This document shows, in pieces, positions 44,502 to 58,028 of a DNA stretch of 64,000 nt (within the stretch, counting starts at the first letter, position 1; every line of letters starts with the position of its first letter). The translations under genes were made by a program, and so were the position numbers. The stretch spans positions 1,818,860-1,882,859 of the forward strand of contig SCFE01000075.1 in NCBI GenBank assembly GCA_004352715.1, in the 5' to 3' direction. The notes beneath the pieces were generated by a model. The model saw only the letters and a list, made by a program, of their open reading frames with translations, did no database searches and was not told where the DNA came from. Origin of the DNA: Hofstenia miamia. Its lineage: Eukaryota > Xenacoelomorpha > Acoela.

Positions 44502-47472
44502 AGACAGTTTGTGTTTTTGGTTTCATTTCTGACAGAATGACGACAGATCATACATCTTAATTAGTTATTAATTCCTTTTTATTCTAAAAATCTAAAAAAT
44601 GCCTTTAATAACTTTAAGATTAGAATTTGTGGAAATATTAACTTAGTTTAAGTCCGTTTACTGAACTACGTTCCTGAGAAAAATTCATAATAGTTTTGCT
44701 GGTTTTGTCTTTGACTTGAAAAGGCAAAATCATATATGCATTGTAAGCGTTCAAATAAAATGGCAGAATATTAAATATTGTATAAAATGTATATTATAAA
44801 TTGGTTTTCAATGTAAAAACTGCCTGCTGGAAAGTAACTGCACATTGCACAGTCTTTACATGAAACCTGGACTGTAGTAATGTACAGTGGCGCAGTCTTG
44901 AAATATTTAGTGGGTACCGGTATATGTTAATCGCCAGTTGAAAATCAACTTATATAAGACATAAATATAAATTCATACAAACGCTAAAATTTATAATGGC
45001 TAAAGGCCGTTATTTGGAGACTCGGACGATTGGGTGCTGTCCCATCTATCTAGAGAAGATCTCATCATGTATTTCATAGAAATGAAATTGACGATTTAAC
45101 TTTAATGTTAAAAAGGAATGATAATTCTTTAAACATTTGAGAAATTTATATCCAAGAAAACCTGAATTTAGTTATTCAATCACAAGACAGCATCTTGGAT
45201 GCTTGGATGCAGATCCCTTTACTTACGGTTTAGTTTTTCTAGACCATTGTTAGACATTTAAATACATGTACATGTATATTTAAAGGGAATTTTAACAGAA
45301 AACCTGTTAAGTGATTTTTTAACAGATTATAAATTTCTGGATGACTAGACAGTTTCAAACGGTTCCATTGACAAATGTATATATAATTCGTTGATTAGCA
45401 AGCTAAGAATATTAAATTTTAAGAAATCAATTATTGAGCAAGTCATAGAAAAAAAAGTTACTTCTCTATATAAAATCCCAATACTTATTGAATATACTGT
45501 TGAAATGAGCACATCTTAGAACTGATTGCCAAACAGATTGGATAAATATATATGTACTTTGCTGAACAGGATGAAACGTCCTACCATGATTTTTAGCTAG
45601 TCTTTTTCATTAGAACAACTCAAATAATTATTTTTGCATGGGATCGGTGAATAATCAAAAAATATATTTGACATTTTTACATTTCTTAGTCAGAAGCGAG
45701 TCTAAGATCTAACAATTTGGTGGGCTATAGCTAGAGTTGCGAATGGACCGACATCTCAGTTCCAAGTGAAATGACCTAGACTCAGGAAAGCTTTGGTCAG
45801 GTCCAGTCCGATACTCGAACATTGAGGTCCTAAGATAATATGTAATTTTTTGCAATTTATCATTCTTTTTTATTTCAATACAAACTACACATATTTATAA
45901 TCAAATGTGTACAATATTTATGATAAAAGAATGCCCAAATCATTCCAAAAATTAATTAAATATTAAGTCCAAGGTTAAGCCCAAGCCAAGCCAAGCCCAG
46001 ACCCATATGACATATAATACAATAGTATAAAAATCACAAAAAATCTCCAGATATTCAGAATTTTAAGACCTGTATTGCTTGCAGACCTTAGGTCTTAAGA
46101 GATCCGTGGAGTATATCCATTTTTGAAGTTATTATTATATCAGCATAAGAAAAATTTCTCTCATCTGAATATTATCTTTCAATTCTCAACATCTTTACGC
46201 AATAATCTCAAAATTTCCATTATAAGTCGAACAAACTTCAAGTTCGTCACTATACATTTTATAGGTAATTCGTTTAAAAAAGGCTTATTTCATATATGCA
46301 TGATGTAGAATGGAAGGCTAACCAGTGTAAAGTTCAGAAAGAGATGCTATGAAATTTTGCACTTCCTATAGAAACTTTGTTAGCAATTTTTAAACATGGT
46401 TTGAGACGTTTTATGTTTATATCATTTTGTTCCCTAAACGCTTCAATGCGTTGTTAAAGTATAAGAATCAATTATGTTGCACATCAGTTATTGTAAATTG
46501 AACCCACGGGTATTTGTACGAATAAAACTCTTAAGATTACCAATAAGGGTTCTTTGTACACATTCAGCAGAAATACCTTACCCACACAGAAGTAAAACTA
46601 ACCCATATGCGCCGGTGCGGGAGGGCTAAACTAGGTAATCGCAGATAAGTATTAATGCCAGCACATCGCTAATGTATATACATATAAAAGATGATTCCCA
46701 AATGAATATTCTCACACTGGTTGCTATCGTGTATGCATTAACTACATTAGATTATTCAAAATTCGGACAAATCCTAGCCCCGAGTCTAGGTCCCATACAA
46801 CTTAGTGATTTATTCTGTATCCAATTACAATAAAAAATAAGTATATAAGATTTATTAACTACTTGACACATCTTCAACCTGTTGCCTAATTATGGGTATT
46901 GTAAAAAAATCAAAGTACGTTATATGGTATGTTTTGCGAAACGGTAATTTATCGTTAAATGATAAGGAAAATTTAGTATTACAGTCCCGGTAGTGTGAAA
47001 TCATATCAACTAATGACTTTTTTTAGCATTGAAACAAAATCAAGGGCGGTATACACGTCTTTGAATTGTATTTAATATTATGAAGTCTTTTTAATGTGTG
47101 GAAACATTGAAGTAAGCTTCAAATTAGACGTAAAAGATATATATATATATATATATACATCTGCTTCATGACGCTAGGAGGATGTTCTTTTGGGTAGGCT
47201 ACAGCCGACCTAAGCCTTCCTATAGTCTCGCCTCTGTACTTAGTATGTGATGAACAAGAGTCTGATTTAGATTGAATGAAAAATCCAACATTTTTTTTCA
47301 AATGGCCTCTCAGTGGTGAGCAAGTTAAGTGATCTAGTTACATATCATAAAGCTTAAGAAATGTTTCACTCACACACACATAAACTCATGCATATTTCAT
47401 ATGTGAAAGACTTGGCAAGCACTTAACGCTGTGAGCCTATTTTGACAATCATCACTCTTTTCAACTTATGTT

Positions 47473-48646
47473 ATGAATACACTTCTGTTATCATTAACAT
47501 TCGTCTGGATTTATTCTATTCATGCGGCTGTGAACTATAATGCTGATAACTACTTCAACCCACAGACTCAGCCCTCATCTTGCAATCTTAATACTAGTGG
47601 ATATGTTTGCGATCCCGACGATCTTCTGACAACTGCTGAGCGAGCTCTAGTTCAGGCTAAACTTGACACAATACCTAGTATAACTGCCTGCAGTTGTACA
47701 ACTAAGAAATGCAATACCGTGAATGACTTCGGATTTACAATTGCAGTCGCTTTAATGAAACAGGTAATATCTAAATTTATGTAAATCATGCATAAATAGT
47801 TAAAACTATGTCGTAATATTCAAGTCATAATTCTTAAAATTTTAAGAATCCTGCTATCTTTTGCAATTAAATGATAATATTTTTAAAAGTTTGTTCCTTT
47901 CAGAAGTTGAAATGCTATCAAAATTATAAAATATAATCAGCAGGACTGATTATTATATTTAGGTTTTAAGAACAATGATTAAACATGCATTGCGATTACC
48001 AGGGGTTACAAAGCTTGGCGAAAGTGAAGTTTGAAATTGGAATACCTTTCAGAGTTTGAGTTGAAAATTTATATATTATTAAATTCAATTTCATTTGAAA
48101 GTTTGGAATTTTTGTAAAAATTTGATTTCAAAATTTGATTTTGATTTGTAAGCTATACTGTTTACAATTTTATATTTGACGTATATGTTCTGCATTATAT
48201 TATGTGAAAAATATAGGATATAAACATTACGAATTTCTTAGATTGATGAGTCATTATCAACGACTTTATACAAATCAGCGTCAAAGCTTGCTTTACTACT
48301 AAGCGGTTCATATTGGTCTTATGGCAACTGCAATGATATGGTAGCAATTTTATTAGTCTTTGATAACAATACGGCTGCCATTGGAAGAGGAACAAATGCA
48401 GAAGGTTACTTCCATCAAAGAGACTACAAAGCTTTGGAGACCACTCTCAGCCAGATGATGCAAGTGAATACTACTTACGAAGTGACAATGTATGCAATTG
48501 AACAGACTGCGGACCGCCTGCACAAGAATCATAGTTGGCCTTACCTGGTCATTGCCGAAGCACTAGCATTAGTTAGCGGCTTAACGTTGTGCATGCTTGT
48601 TGCAATGGGATGCTTTATGATTTTTATGAAGATTTCATATAGATAA
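47473..48646 (+). CDS. MOLO-1-like TPM-domain membrane protein (two exons, complete)
   Basis: Exon 1 is 47473-47763 (97 codons, donor CAG|GTAATA). The intron is 47764-48241. Exon 2 is 48242-48646 (acceptor TTTCTTAG, 134 codons, TAA). Both junctions are phase 0, giving 231 residues. Residues 1-19 (MNTLLLSLTFVWIYSIHAA) are a signal peptide. YVCDPDDLLTTAERALVQAK at about residue 44 is the start of a TPM domain; NDFGFTIAVAL is its first core strand. Exon 2 has SYWSYGNCNDMVAILLVFD, a strand with N-N-T, and GRGTNAEGYF. Near the end LVIAEALALVSGLTLCMLVA is a transmembrane helix, followed by a short basic tail. This signal-TPM-TM layout is that of nematode MOLO-1, an auxiliary subunit that raises levamisole acetylcholine receptor gating; the role here is inferred. 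AATAAA at 48865 may end the transcript. Confidence 0.8.
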
Positions 48647-50194
48647 CTTTTGCTCATAAGTAATAACCAGTGTCTCTCCCGTACTTGACAACTGCTTGCA
48701 GAAAACTCCAATGTTTTAAAATTATTTGTACAGGGATTTTGAATTTGACAATGATTTTCAAACAAGGATCAATCACCACAGATTTACCTAAAAAGTTTTA
48801 AATTTCACATACAAATCCTTTACTTAGATATATTTGAACATTTAAATAATAATTGACTTAGACAATAAATTTGTCAGTAAGACGTTGTAAATATTTGAAA
48901 ATTTCAATTTTTCGAAACAATATTTAAAGTGTTTCACTGGAAAATCGGATAGTCTCAATAATAATATATATTCATAAAATAGAATTCTAAATCACTTAAG
49001 CACAACATTTCATAAAAACCTACGTTAGATTAACTCCTCTAAATCTTCAGGTTATATTTATTTACTGTGCTTAAATATTTAGACTAATCTAGGAACATCT
49101 ACAATTTACATGAAATCAATGTACAGCTTAAAAAGATTTTCCGGAAAAAATGAAAAAATCAAACATAATACATTTTTATTAAAATGATGATTCTTTTATT
49201 GCAAAAAAAACACAGGCTATCTCAACACACTCATTTGAAAACTGAATGTATATTGAAATTATAACCAAACTTTGCATCTAAGAGTAATTCCTCATTTAAC
49301 TCTAGCTAATATGGTTTCCTCACCAGGAATATTCCTGGGCTGATAATTCTGGGCCAAACCCTGCCCGAATCCAACCCCACCCGTTTCATGCATTCTTATA
49401 AGGTTTGTTAAAATGTGTTCTCCAAAATTTGTGCGTTAGAATAAAATATGCACACTGAAATTGAAGATCATAAGTTTACATTTAGAAGAGTATATGATGC
49501 TAATGTAAAAATTCAAAATGAAAGTTTATTTTTCTATACAGTGTTTATAGAGCATTCACTACATTTACGTTAACTTGCATGCATTGTTGCCTAATTATCA
49601 GCTTTTTCCAATACTTTGGCTCAAGTCCTGCTTGTCTATATCAACCTTTGTTCTCCACTAAACCTAGTACAAGTAACCCAATTATTTCAACTTCTCAAAA
49701 ATAGTATCAAATAAATCACGAAATAAATCCTGTTTCATAGCCCTTTTAATTCAATGAATTTAAAATTTTAGCTTTTAAGCCAAATTTTTTAACAAAATTC
49801 CATAAATATAATTATGATTTTTTTTCAGGGACTGATTTAGGGGGTGGGTGGTGTTTGCGGCCACTGCCCTTCCTCTTTGGCTGCGATAAAGGGATGCAGA
49901 AGTTATAATTTTAAAATTATGTGCTTATGTGTATATTGCCTATGGTGATTCTAATGTAAAAATTAAATAGACGCTCATGAATTTTAACTACTGCTATTAA
50001 TCAACACATCTTATAATTCAATGCTTCATTATTATTTAAGTAAACTATTTTAAACTTAAATTTATACCAAACAGCCCACCCATTTGGAAATTCTTAGCTC
50101 AGTCATTGATTTTTATAAAAAAGTAAGCAGTGTGTTTTAGTGAATAAATCTGACTATTTGCAACTGATGATGGGGCGCTATAATTGCAAATGAA

Positions 50195-50250
50195 ATGTAT
50201 CAATTTGCTGATGATACCTGCCTCAAATATACTGACAATACGCATTCAAG
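50195..50250 (+). pseudogene. Tiny RT fragment with Y/F-A-D-D motif
   Basis: MYQFADDTCLKYTDN reads as the catalytic palm motif C of a non-LTR reverse transcriptase. No other RT motifs flank it clearly, so it is a relic. Confidence 0.4.
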
Positions 50251-52663
50251 CCCAAAATAATTTCGCATCTAATTAACAAATAAACAGTAAAATATTCTCT
50301 CCCATTTTTATCAAAGAAATTGTTTATAGATAGAAATAATTACAAGCAATGTAACTCTATTACATATATCTAAATTTTGAAATTGACCAAGATTCAAATA
50401 TGGTATTTTCCCGCTAAAAAGTTACAAAAAATGACTTCTGGGTATGGCTACTTTTACTACATGTATATCTCAAAATTTGGCCCTGATTATCAAGTACAAT
50501 GATTGAATGCATTTTGTATATTTAAATTACATTATTGTCCATCTTTATCAATTGGACAACCAATATCCGCAATTTATTATCAAAATTTGATCATTAAATC
50601 ATTCAATTTTGCAAGTAAGCAAGACCGAGCTACCAATGCATATCGTATGAAATTACAACATATTGTCAATGATATATCAAATAAAGTTTCATACGCTTTC
50701 AATTATATTTAAATATAAAGTGATTAAGAACAATATCTTGCAAATTTCTTAAAATGAAATTCATTATCACATAAATGATTTTGCTTCACTATTTCTTATC
50801 CTATTATTTAATGTGCAGATTCTATTATTTGCAAAGGAGATTAGTGTTAAAAACTAATTTAAAAAATTCAAAAAAACTAAAAGTATATTTTACACTGTAA
50901 GACACACTTAACGACTTCTCTCACATTTATATCCTCACAAAATTGTATTATTATTTTATATAATATATTTTGCTTTTAGGATTAAAATTTTTGCATTGTA
51001 TTTGCAAATAATTTGAAAAGGAGCAGGTATGTGGATGGAGTGTACATATCATTGGTTACAGAAGGAAAACCGGTTAACAATTTAAGAACCAGTGAATCAA
51101 AAGCAGTCGGAAGGAAAGATGTGTAGAAAAGCTATCTAAGCTGTCACTTCTAGAGGTAAGTAAGGAGTTCAGAAAGACCAGACATAGAGCTAGATATAGA
51201 AAATAATATGGTCAACTATAGAAAGTTGAAGCAGTTTTTGCACTACAAGAAATATGCAAGAAACATCAGCAATACTTAGAGTAGTGAGGATTTCCAAAGT
51301 GTTGCCAGGCACAGCCAGAGGTCTAAAGAAAGCTCTCCGATTCCCTAAAAATTGATGAGTTCTAATTATGAGAAGTCATTCCAACATCAAGTTGTAGGAT
51401 ACAACGAATAATAAAATGGTTTATTTCCTAATGCTTTTACAAGTAAAATGAAACTGCTATAATACAACTTATCTTACTTAGAATTTTGTTGTAATCTGAT
51501 TACTATCAATAAGAAAACTCTACGCTAGGATCAAAGACACAATGTCTGTTATCTTGAACCAAGCTTCCAAATTCAAAATTTGATCTTCGAATTGAGGTAA
51601 TAAGACCTTTTTACTTTATAACCGAAGTTTATATTTTTATTTTAACAAAGCAGTGCTGGACTGTAGGCAAATCTCAGTGAATGTGTTTACTATGTAACAT
51701 AGGACGTTAATAGTTTTTAGTAGAATGCACTACCCAGGTATTTTATTTTGCAGTAACTTCTTTATCTGAATAGTAGTTTACACTTGGAAGGAAATTGTAG
51801 TTACAATAAAAAAATAGTAACATTATATCGCGATCTCCAATCCATCTTATTGATTACATTAATCTCCGTGCTTTATTTATATGTTATTAAATTTTACATT
51901 TGAATTAAAATGAAAGAATTCAAAAGAAATCATTATGCTAAATGTGAATATGTAACCAAAATGTGTGTCTGTGAAAAGGGTTACTTAAGGAATTGTATCA
52001 AGTTTAAAATTACAACCGTTTCGTATTAGACAAAGACGTTTATAGTTTATGTTATCCAGGTTAAGCGAAAATTCAATATATTATCAAATAAACTTTCAGT
52101 TTTGACTCTATTTCTGAATGAATTCAATTTAGATGCCTACTTGAATTCATTAGTTGATGGTTACTTTGCAATGGTTTCAGGCTTCAGAAGTGCGTCCTCG
52201 CTGACTTTTGGTTTGCTTCTTTATATAAATTGTAAGTGATTATTTATTCATATATTTAAAAATGTTTCCAATTATGAAAAGAAAGCTATGTTCAATAATA
52301 GAAAACATTTGTTTGATTTCATTTTAGAGATGGCAGTAATGATTAGATACCTGAGAGACAAAAGAGCCCGTGATTTTGGCAAGCTTTTCTATATGTAGAA
52401 TTAACAATTCGATATCAATTTCTTTAAGAGACAAATGAAATGTAACATATCTGGAACTGGATGTAATAAGTTTTTGCAATGACAGAAATATATTGAAGTT
52501 GTAACATTAAGCTAATACTTAAGGCTTTGGTATGGAAGTGCAACAAATTATTAGTGAACATGAGTGCTGATTGAAATAATATACAAAATTAGCAAAATTG
52601 TTTCATCTTCAATATATCTTTGCAATCATTGACAAGATCTGCGAAATTTCGGCCGGAGGCAGA

Positions 52664-52908
52664 AATCAAACATGGTTGTTTAAACATAGCTAATTTATTG
52701 TTCTGCGTTTCCCTTGGGGAGGAAAAACACAGCATTTTAGCCGCATATTTTGAATGCATGTACTCAGCAAACTTGCCCTGAGGTTGTAACAATCTTCATT
52801 AATGCCATAGATAGGCAACGATCGTAAATCAAACATTGTTTAAACATAGCTAATTTATTGGTTCTGCGTTTCCCTTGGGGAGGAAAAACACAGCATTTTA
52901 GCCGCATA
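52664..52908. repeat. ~83-bp direct repeat, 162 bp apart
   Basis: 52664-52746 and 52826-52908 share TTTAAACATAGCTAATTTATT, TCTGCGTTTCCCTTGGGGAG and CAGCATTTTAGCCGCAT with only a few differences. The sequence between is unique. Nature unknown. Confidence 0.7.
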
Positions 52909-53299
52909 AAATGAGCCTCGCTGAAATGGTGTTTTGCTAGGCGAGTCGAAAAGAGTGTAGTCAAAACTAAAACATGTCAAACCAACTGAGCAGTGTATAT
53001 GAGTGTGGGCTTGCTGACAATCTGGTACTCAGTCTTAGCATTTAGGATCTTGATCGACATTTATTTTTTTATTAAAGTACTTTGCTTTCTAAAGAGTGTT
53101 GCAAATTTGTAAAAATTATGTACAAAATAAATATGAGTTCCTTTCTTTGCAACAAGAGCAATTGAATATCAGATGAAGGGAACAACGATTAGTAAAGTTG
53201 TAATGATTTAAGAAATAATTCCAAAAAATGTTTTTAATGCCTTTGAAGCCTTCCTTGGACTATCAAATAGTTTAATCTCAGCATGGAGATGCACATAAT

Positions 53300-54650
53300 T
53301 TGAAGCTTTACTATTCTGTTGAAAAATAAATTGCTGGTAAATTTTTTATTAAAGATTTTGATGTGAAAAGTGTTTTGTTTAATGTTCTTGCTGAAGTGCG
53401 AGTAATGAAACGATCTATAAACTCCTCACAGCTTAAATCTACTTTATGGTTTAAAAGTTTGTTAAAATATAGCAAATCTGTTTTCATAGTGCTATAAATG
53501 TGTGTTTTGCTTGAAGATTGATGTTAAAGGGAAGGTTACGCTTAAGATATAGGAATGTATAATTACCTGCTTTAATTTTGTTAGGGCTTCGGCTATTCCA
53601 AGACAGATTCTTAGAGATATAAGCGCCAAGATCCTTAACTGAACTTATGAATGTACATTATTCTCCAATATGTGAATCGAGTTTGAATAATTGCTGAATA
53701 ATTGAAATTTATTGACATTAAACTTCATTTCATTGTCCTAGGCCCAATTTTGAACGGCACCAAAATTGTCTTTTAGAAGTGATAGGGATATAGAGCATGA
53801 TTTTATATCATCTGCAATAAGGTAAGGAATAAAATTCAAATAAATTTTGTTAGATCTTTGATGTACGTGATAAATAGTAATGGGCGCAATATAGATCCTT
53901 CTGGCACCCAACTTGGAACATTTCGATAGTTGCTTACGCTCAAATAAATAAGATTATAACAACTTTATTAAATTGATTGGGATATCAAAAGCGCAAGTTT
54001 TTGAAGCAATTTGAAGTGATTTACTTTGTGAAAAGCCTTAGCGAAGTCAATGTAGAAAACAAATGCTGGAGAACTTTCATCTAATGCTGAGTAAAGTTTT
54101 TCAATGTGTTTTAGTAGTGTGTTTTTGTAGTTCGGTTTTTGAAGAAGCCATGGTGAGAAGAAGAGTTAAAGTCCATGATGATATGAGTTAAAATATTGTA
54201 TAGAATAATCTTTTCAAAGGCCAAATACAGTTTAGATAGAATACTGATAGGGCAGTAATTAGCTACATGTAAAGGCCAAATACAGTTTAGATAGAATACT
54301 GATAGGGCAGTAATTAGCTACATGTTGAAATCCTGACTTATGAATTGGAATTATATTACTAAACACAACTAGTTATTAATTGAAACAATATTAACACATG
54401 CGGATCAAGTAAATTAGCGTAGTTGTGTAAAAAAATATCCAGGAATTCTGTCTATACCACATCCATGAGATTATATTGATGCAAAGAGTTAATTACATCA
54501 ATAAGAGATAGTTCGATAAATGGAGTTTGCGAAGATGGTCCAATAGGTCTGTATGCATTACCATCAATTGGAGTAGAGGTACTTACTGAACAATTCAGCA
54601 CATTTAAATACACTGTAAATTTGCTTTTCATCTAATTCCACTGGAAGTGG
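53300..54650 (-). pseudogene. Reverse transcriptase of the same element
   Basis: ELDEKQIYSVFKC, then SHGCGIDRIPGYF (the K-x-x-G-x-D-G-I-P block), QHGFFKN-like sequence near 54140, FVFYIDFAKAFHKVNH near 54040 (catalytic Asp block A), and W-V-P-E-G-S-I-L-R-P-L-L-F near 53910 (P-Q-G-S block). A C-terminal thumb region follows to about 53300. A 55-bp direct repeat at 54219-54323 interrupts it. Confidence 0.6.
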
Positions 54651-54657
54651 GAGAGAT

Positions 54658-54780
54658 TTCAACAACAACAACAACAACAAAAAGACTTTATTGCTAATTA
54701 AGCAAAGAAATTTGGCAAATTAATTTAAAACAAATTCAATATTTCTTATAAAGCAAATTCTTAGAATTGCATATATTACA
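54658..54780 (-). repeat. Nested LINE 3' tail with (TTG)n
   Basis: Read on the minus strand, AATAAAGTCTTTTTG is followed by TTG units (CAA on the plus strand at 54661-54680). It sits between linker and RT of the surrounding element, so it is a later 5'-truncated insertion. Confidence 0.5.
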
Positions 54781-54788
54781 ATTACAAA

Positions 54789-55960
54789 CTAAAAAATGAG
54801 TACAAACATTATTAAATGCATATAAATCAATAAATTGTCTAATTCTGTAGATTTATAAAGCTCACAAGTTGAATAGTTTAAATTGTTCATATTTACTAAT
54901 GAATTCTTAAGATTGTATTTTCTTCTAGCAGTGTTTGCTTTGTTAAGTGAGTGCATTGAATGCGAGCTCAAATAAGCTAGAGTTGTTTTCCTTTTTAAGG
55001 GTTTCCTTGGAACATACATAGATATTATATAATATAGATCTTGATACCAAAGTTTTATAAAGTTTGTGTCCTCAAGTGGAAATTTGAATGAAAATAAAGA
55101 CACTGCTAATGCAAATTGTAATTCTTCTTTACTCACTGAAAATGATGAAAATGTAGAGTCATTATAAATTGTATATAAGTTATGCAGTTGGAATTTGTTA
55201 TTGTCTACATCAAGATTAAAATTTTTACTATTGAATGATCAGAAAACTTCCTGTTGGACTGATAACTTTTCATTATTGAAATTCTATCCTTATTGCGCAA
55301 TATTGTGTCTAAAAATATTATCATTGATATGAGTAGAAAAGTCATATTAAGTTAAATCATTTTCAATAAAATAATCTAGTAATTCAGGTAAAATTGGTGA
55401 ATGGAACTCATTGTGCCCAATAGCATCAGGTAAATTTAAATCAGCACACTAGAAAATAATTGATTTCTCCAAAGTTAAAGAATATTGGTTAAGACATGAT
55501 TCAAATTTTCTCTTAGAGTGATTGAATGATTGAATTATAGTATTAATATCTGGAAGATATGATGATGAAAAGAAAGACATACGCATATGATGAGAATAGC
55601 ATAAACTGAAATTTGTACGATAATACTGCATGCAAAATCAATATTTTCTATGTTTTCAATTGAAATAAATGAAACAGTATTTTTTCAGATGACAGCACAA
55701 CAACCATGATTTTTTTACTTTTTCGAAAACTGATTGTTGCTAAAAACTATACTCACACACATAATGGTCAAACCACGTTTCAGTAACAAAAATTACTTCA
55801 CTTTTCGATGAAGTTTAAAGCATCTATCAGCAGTCCGCAAGCTTTGCTCATTTACATATAATAGGTTTAATCTAATATCAATGGGATAATCTAATCAGTC
55901 CATTTGAATAGGAACTTGTACTACATTTTTGAACAGTTTTAAGTTTCGGATTCCGCTAGA
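54789..55960 (-). pseudogene. APE endonuclease and linker of the same element
   Basis: VIFVTETWFDHYV near 55780 is the E-T-W catalytic block; FSDHSIVKI near 55240 is the closing S-D-H block. The continuous frame 55136-54789 holds LWYQDLYYIISMYVPRKPLK, then R-K and a basic A-R-R-K-Y segment. This is the conserved linker with V-P-x-K between endonuclease and RT. Confidence 0.55.
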
Positions 55961-55989
55961 AGATATATCAATATCTGATTGAATTAGTT

Positions 55990-56745
55990 CATATCATTTT
56001 TAATAGATACATTTTTTCAAGATTTCTATCTTCTGGCCTAAGCTCTCCTTTAATAAAAAATACGTAGTGGAGAATAGTGAATAAGTGTTGGAGCATTACA
56101 AAGCATCAGACGTCTTGTCCAGAGATTACCAACATCAACTAAAATGGGTCTAGATCTAGTAACACTTAAAATGCAGGAAAATCAATATTGAGATAGTTAA
56201 AAATATTTTTCGGTGGTTTTTATCATGAATTAAGGAATTTTTGCTTCTTTCTGCCTCTGGGATGCCATAAACAATTATTCTTTTTTGATGTTCAACAAGA
56301 GCCACTTTAGAGTAATTTGAACTTTTCATTTTCTTATGTGTCACTAGAGAAGAAACTTGCGTTGTTGAATTTTTCCAATATTGATTCAATTTCTTACTTC
56401 AATTTCTTGAATCTCTTTTCTAGTTTAAGTAGATTGATTTCATTACACGTGATTTTTAAGTTATAATTAATTTCTTTAACAGAATTATTCATTAGATTTT
56501 CTAAGTATGACATGTGTTTCACAATTTCAAAATGTAGGGTTTTGCTTGATACTAGTACATCTTGGGTGCCATTGTCTACATAATTTGAGCAAAGAGTAAT
56601 AAAATGTTTTTCATAATGTTGAATAGCTTCCAGGTATCCAAGTTGGTAGCCAGTTCACTTCTTAGATAAATGCAACATAACAAGACAGTAAGCACATTCA
56701 AATTTTCTATTATCATCAATTTCTTTGTCACATGCATTTCATAAT
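55990..56745 (-). pseudogene. ORF1 with zinc-binding-like, coiled-coil and RRM-like parts
   Basis: Minus-strand fragments read CDKEIDDNRKFECAYCLVML, a Cys/His-rich start resembling the zinc-binding head of some LINE ORF1 proteins. A long charged helix follows (NNSVKEINYNLK, then EINLLKLEKRFKKLK). RIIVYGIPEAE and RSRPILVDVGNLWTRRLM then follow, the paired motifs of an RRM-like domain. Frames change between blocks. Confidence 0.5.
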
Positions 56746-56750
56746 GATCT

Positions 56751-58028
56751 AATGCTTAGCATTATTTAACAGTGATTTGTAAAAAAGATTAGCTTAAAAT
56801 GTTAACTATGTATTTTATAATATTAATAAAAATACAGATGTAATGAAAAATTTTAAACTTTCTTTCACAACAAAATTTAAAAACGGTATTGTGAATTAAA
56901 AGTGAGTTGATAAATGCATGCGAGTTAATGTAGTATTGCATTGTAAATATATATTAGGGTCTGCGAGTACTCGAAATCCGAGTCGAGATCGCGTCGTCGA
57001 ATTCGACTTGAAGTCTAAAAACTCAACTCAACATTTCGAGAACTCCAAACCAAATCGATCTTAGCGTGAATGGCATTTGCATATCTGTAAATTCTATCTA
57101 TAATATCGAACAATACATTGACCTTTCACTTTTTATTTCAAATTGTAAGCCCTCACACTTGGCTTCTATCATTTCGTCTATTATGTTGCATTTCTGTTAT
57201 ACATTTCCATAGGGAGGGTATGACAGTTATATATTGCCTAATCGAACTCTACTCGCGCCTAAAACAGTCAAGTCGCAAGCCCTAATANNNNNNNNNNNNN
57301 NNNNNNNNNNNNNNNNNNNNNNNNNNNNNNNNNNNNNNNNNNNNNNNNNNNNNNNNNNNNNNNNNNNNNNNNNNNNNNNNNNNNNNNNNNNNNNNNNNNN
57401 NNNNNNNNNNNNNNNNNNNNNNNNNNNNNNNNNNNNNNNNNNNNNNNNNNNNNNNNNNNNNNNNNNNNNNNNNNNNNNNNNNNNNNNNNNNNNNNNNNNN
57501 NNNNNNNNNNNNNNNNNNNNNNNNNNNNNNNNNNNNNNNNNNNNNNNNNNNNNNNNNNNNNNNNNNNNNNNNNNNNNNNNNNNNNNNNNNNNNNNNNNNN
57601 NNNNNNNNNNNNNNNNNNNNNNNNNNNNNNNNNNNNNNNNNNNNNNNNNNATATTATATATATATATATAAATATATATATGTATATATTTTAGAGATAT
57701 GCTATATAAATTCATTTAATCTATAAGCACTTATTGATGCATTTCAATATAATATTGCGGCAAATAAAACTTTACAATATATATATATGTATATAATTAT
57801 TCAACACTTAGCATATGAATAAAAAATGTGTGAAGTGGAATACCTATATACTTAGGAAGAAATATATTATTATTTTCTTTTTCTCGAATTTGGAATAATC
57901 TGTGTTTTTTGGAATACATATTAACACTATGCAGTTGCTTCCGTTAGGATATTTTTAACCCTACTATATTATGTACAAATCAATATTGGAATTTATCAAA
58001 TCCTACAAATACATTTTTATAATTTTAG
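56751..58028. other. Non-coding stretch with CGAGTCGAG-type repeat and gap 57288-57650
   Basis: At 56960-57060 the sequence is rich in CGAGT/TCGAC words (GAGTCGAGATCGCGTCGTCG), unlike its AT-rich flanks. The 363-N gap ends in (TA)n. Upstream exons of the following gene may be hidden here. Confidence 0.5.

Larger units (their letters stand above)
40328..47472. other. 7-kb non-coding stretch with local duplications
   Basis: No supported gene. It contains a 130-bp tandem duplication with poly-G runs (41597-41860), an unmerged contig overlap (42903-43750), a (TA)n run (44464-44500), and degenerate CCAAG/CCCAG-rich sequence at 45.7-46.0 kb. The end of this stretch is the 5' flank of the MOLO-1-like gene. 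Confidence 0.5.
48647..53249. other. 3' flank of MOLO-1-like gene and non-coding stretch
   Basis: No supported gene. A splice-like open segment ends at a GTAAGT donor near 52232 (NEFNLDAYLNSLVDG, then F-G-L-L-L-Y-I-N). A second lies after TTTTAG near 52327, but the phases do not join cleanly, so I do not call an exon. CCC-rich degenerate sequence lies at 49.33-49.39 kb. Confidence 0.4.
53250..56750 (-). mobile_element. Degenerate non-LTR retrotransposon, minus strand
   Basis: The order on the minus strand is ORF1 (56745-55990), endonuclease (55960-55190), endonuclease-RT linker (55190-54789), then RT (54650-53300). Each part is recognisable but shifted and stopped. A short LINE tail with (TTG)n is inserted at 54658-54780. 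The RT reads FVFYIDFAKAF, close to the type seen in Jockey/CR1-group elements. Confidence 0.65.

Noticed and set aside
54219-54323. Direct repeat of about 55 bp (AAAGGCCAAATACAGTTTAG...) as a functional element
   Set aside because: A simple tandem duplication inside a dead RT. It probably arose by slippage or assembly.
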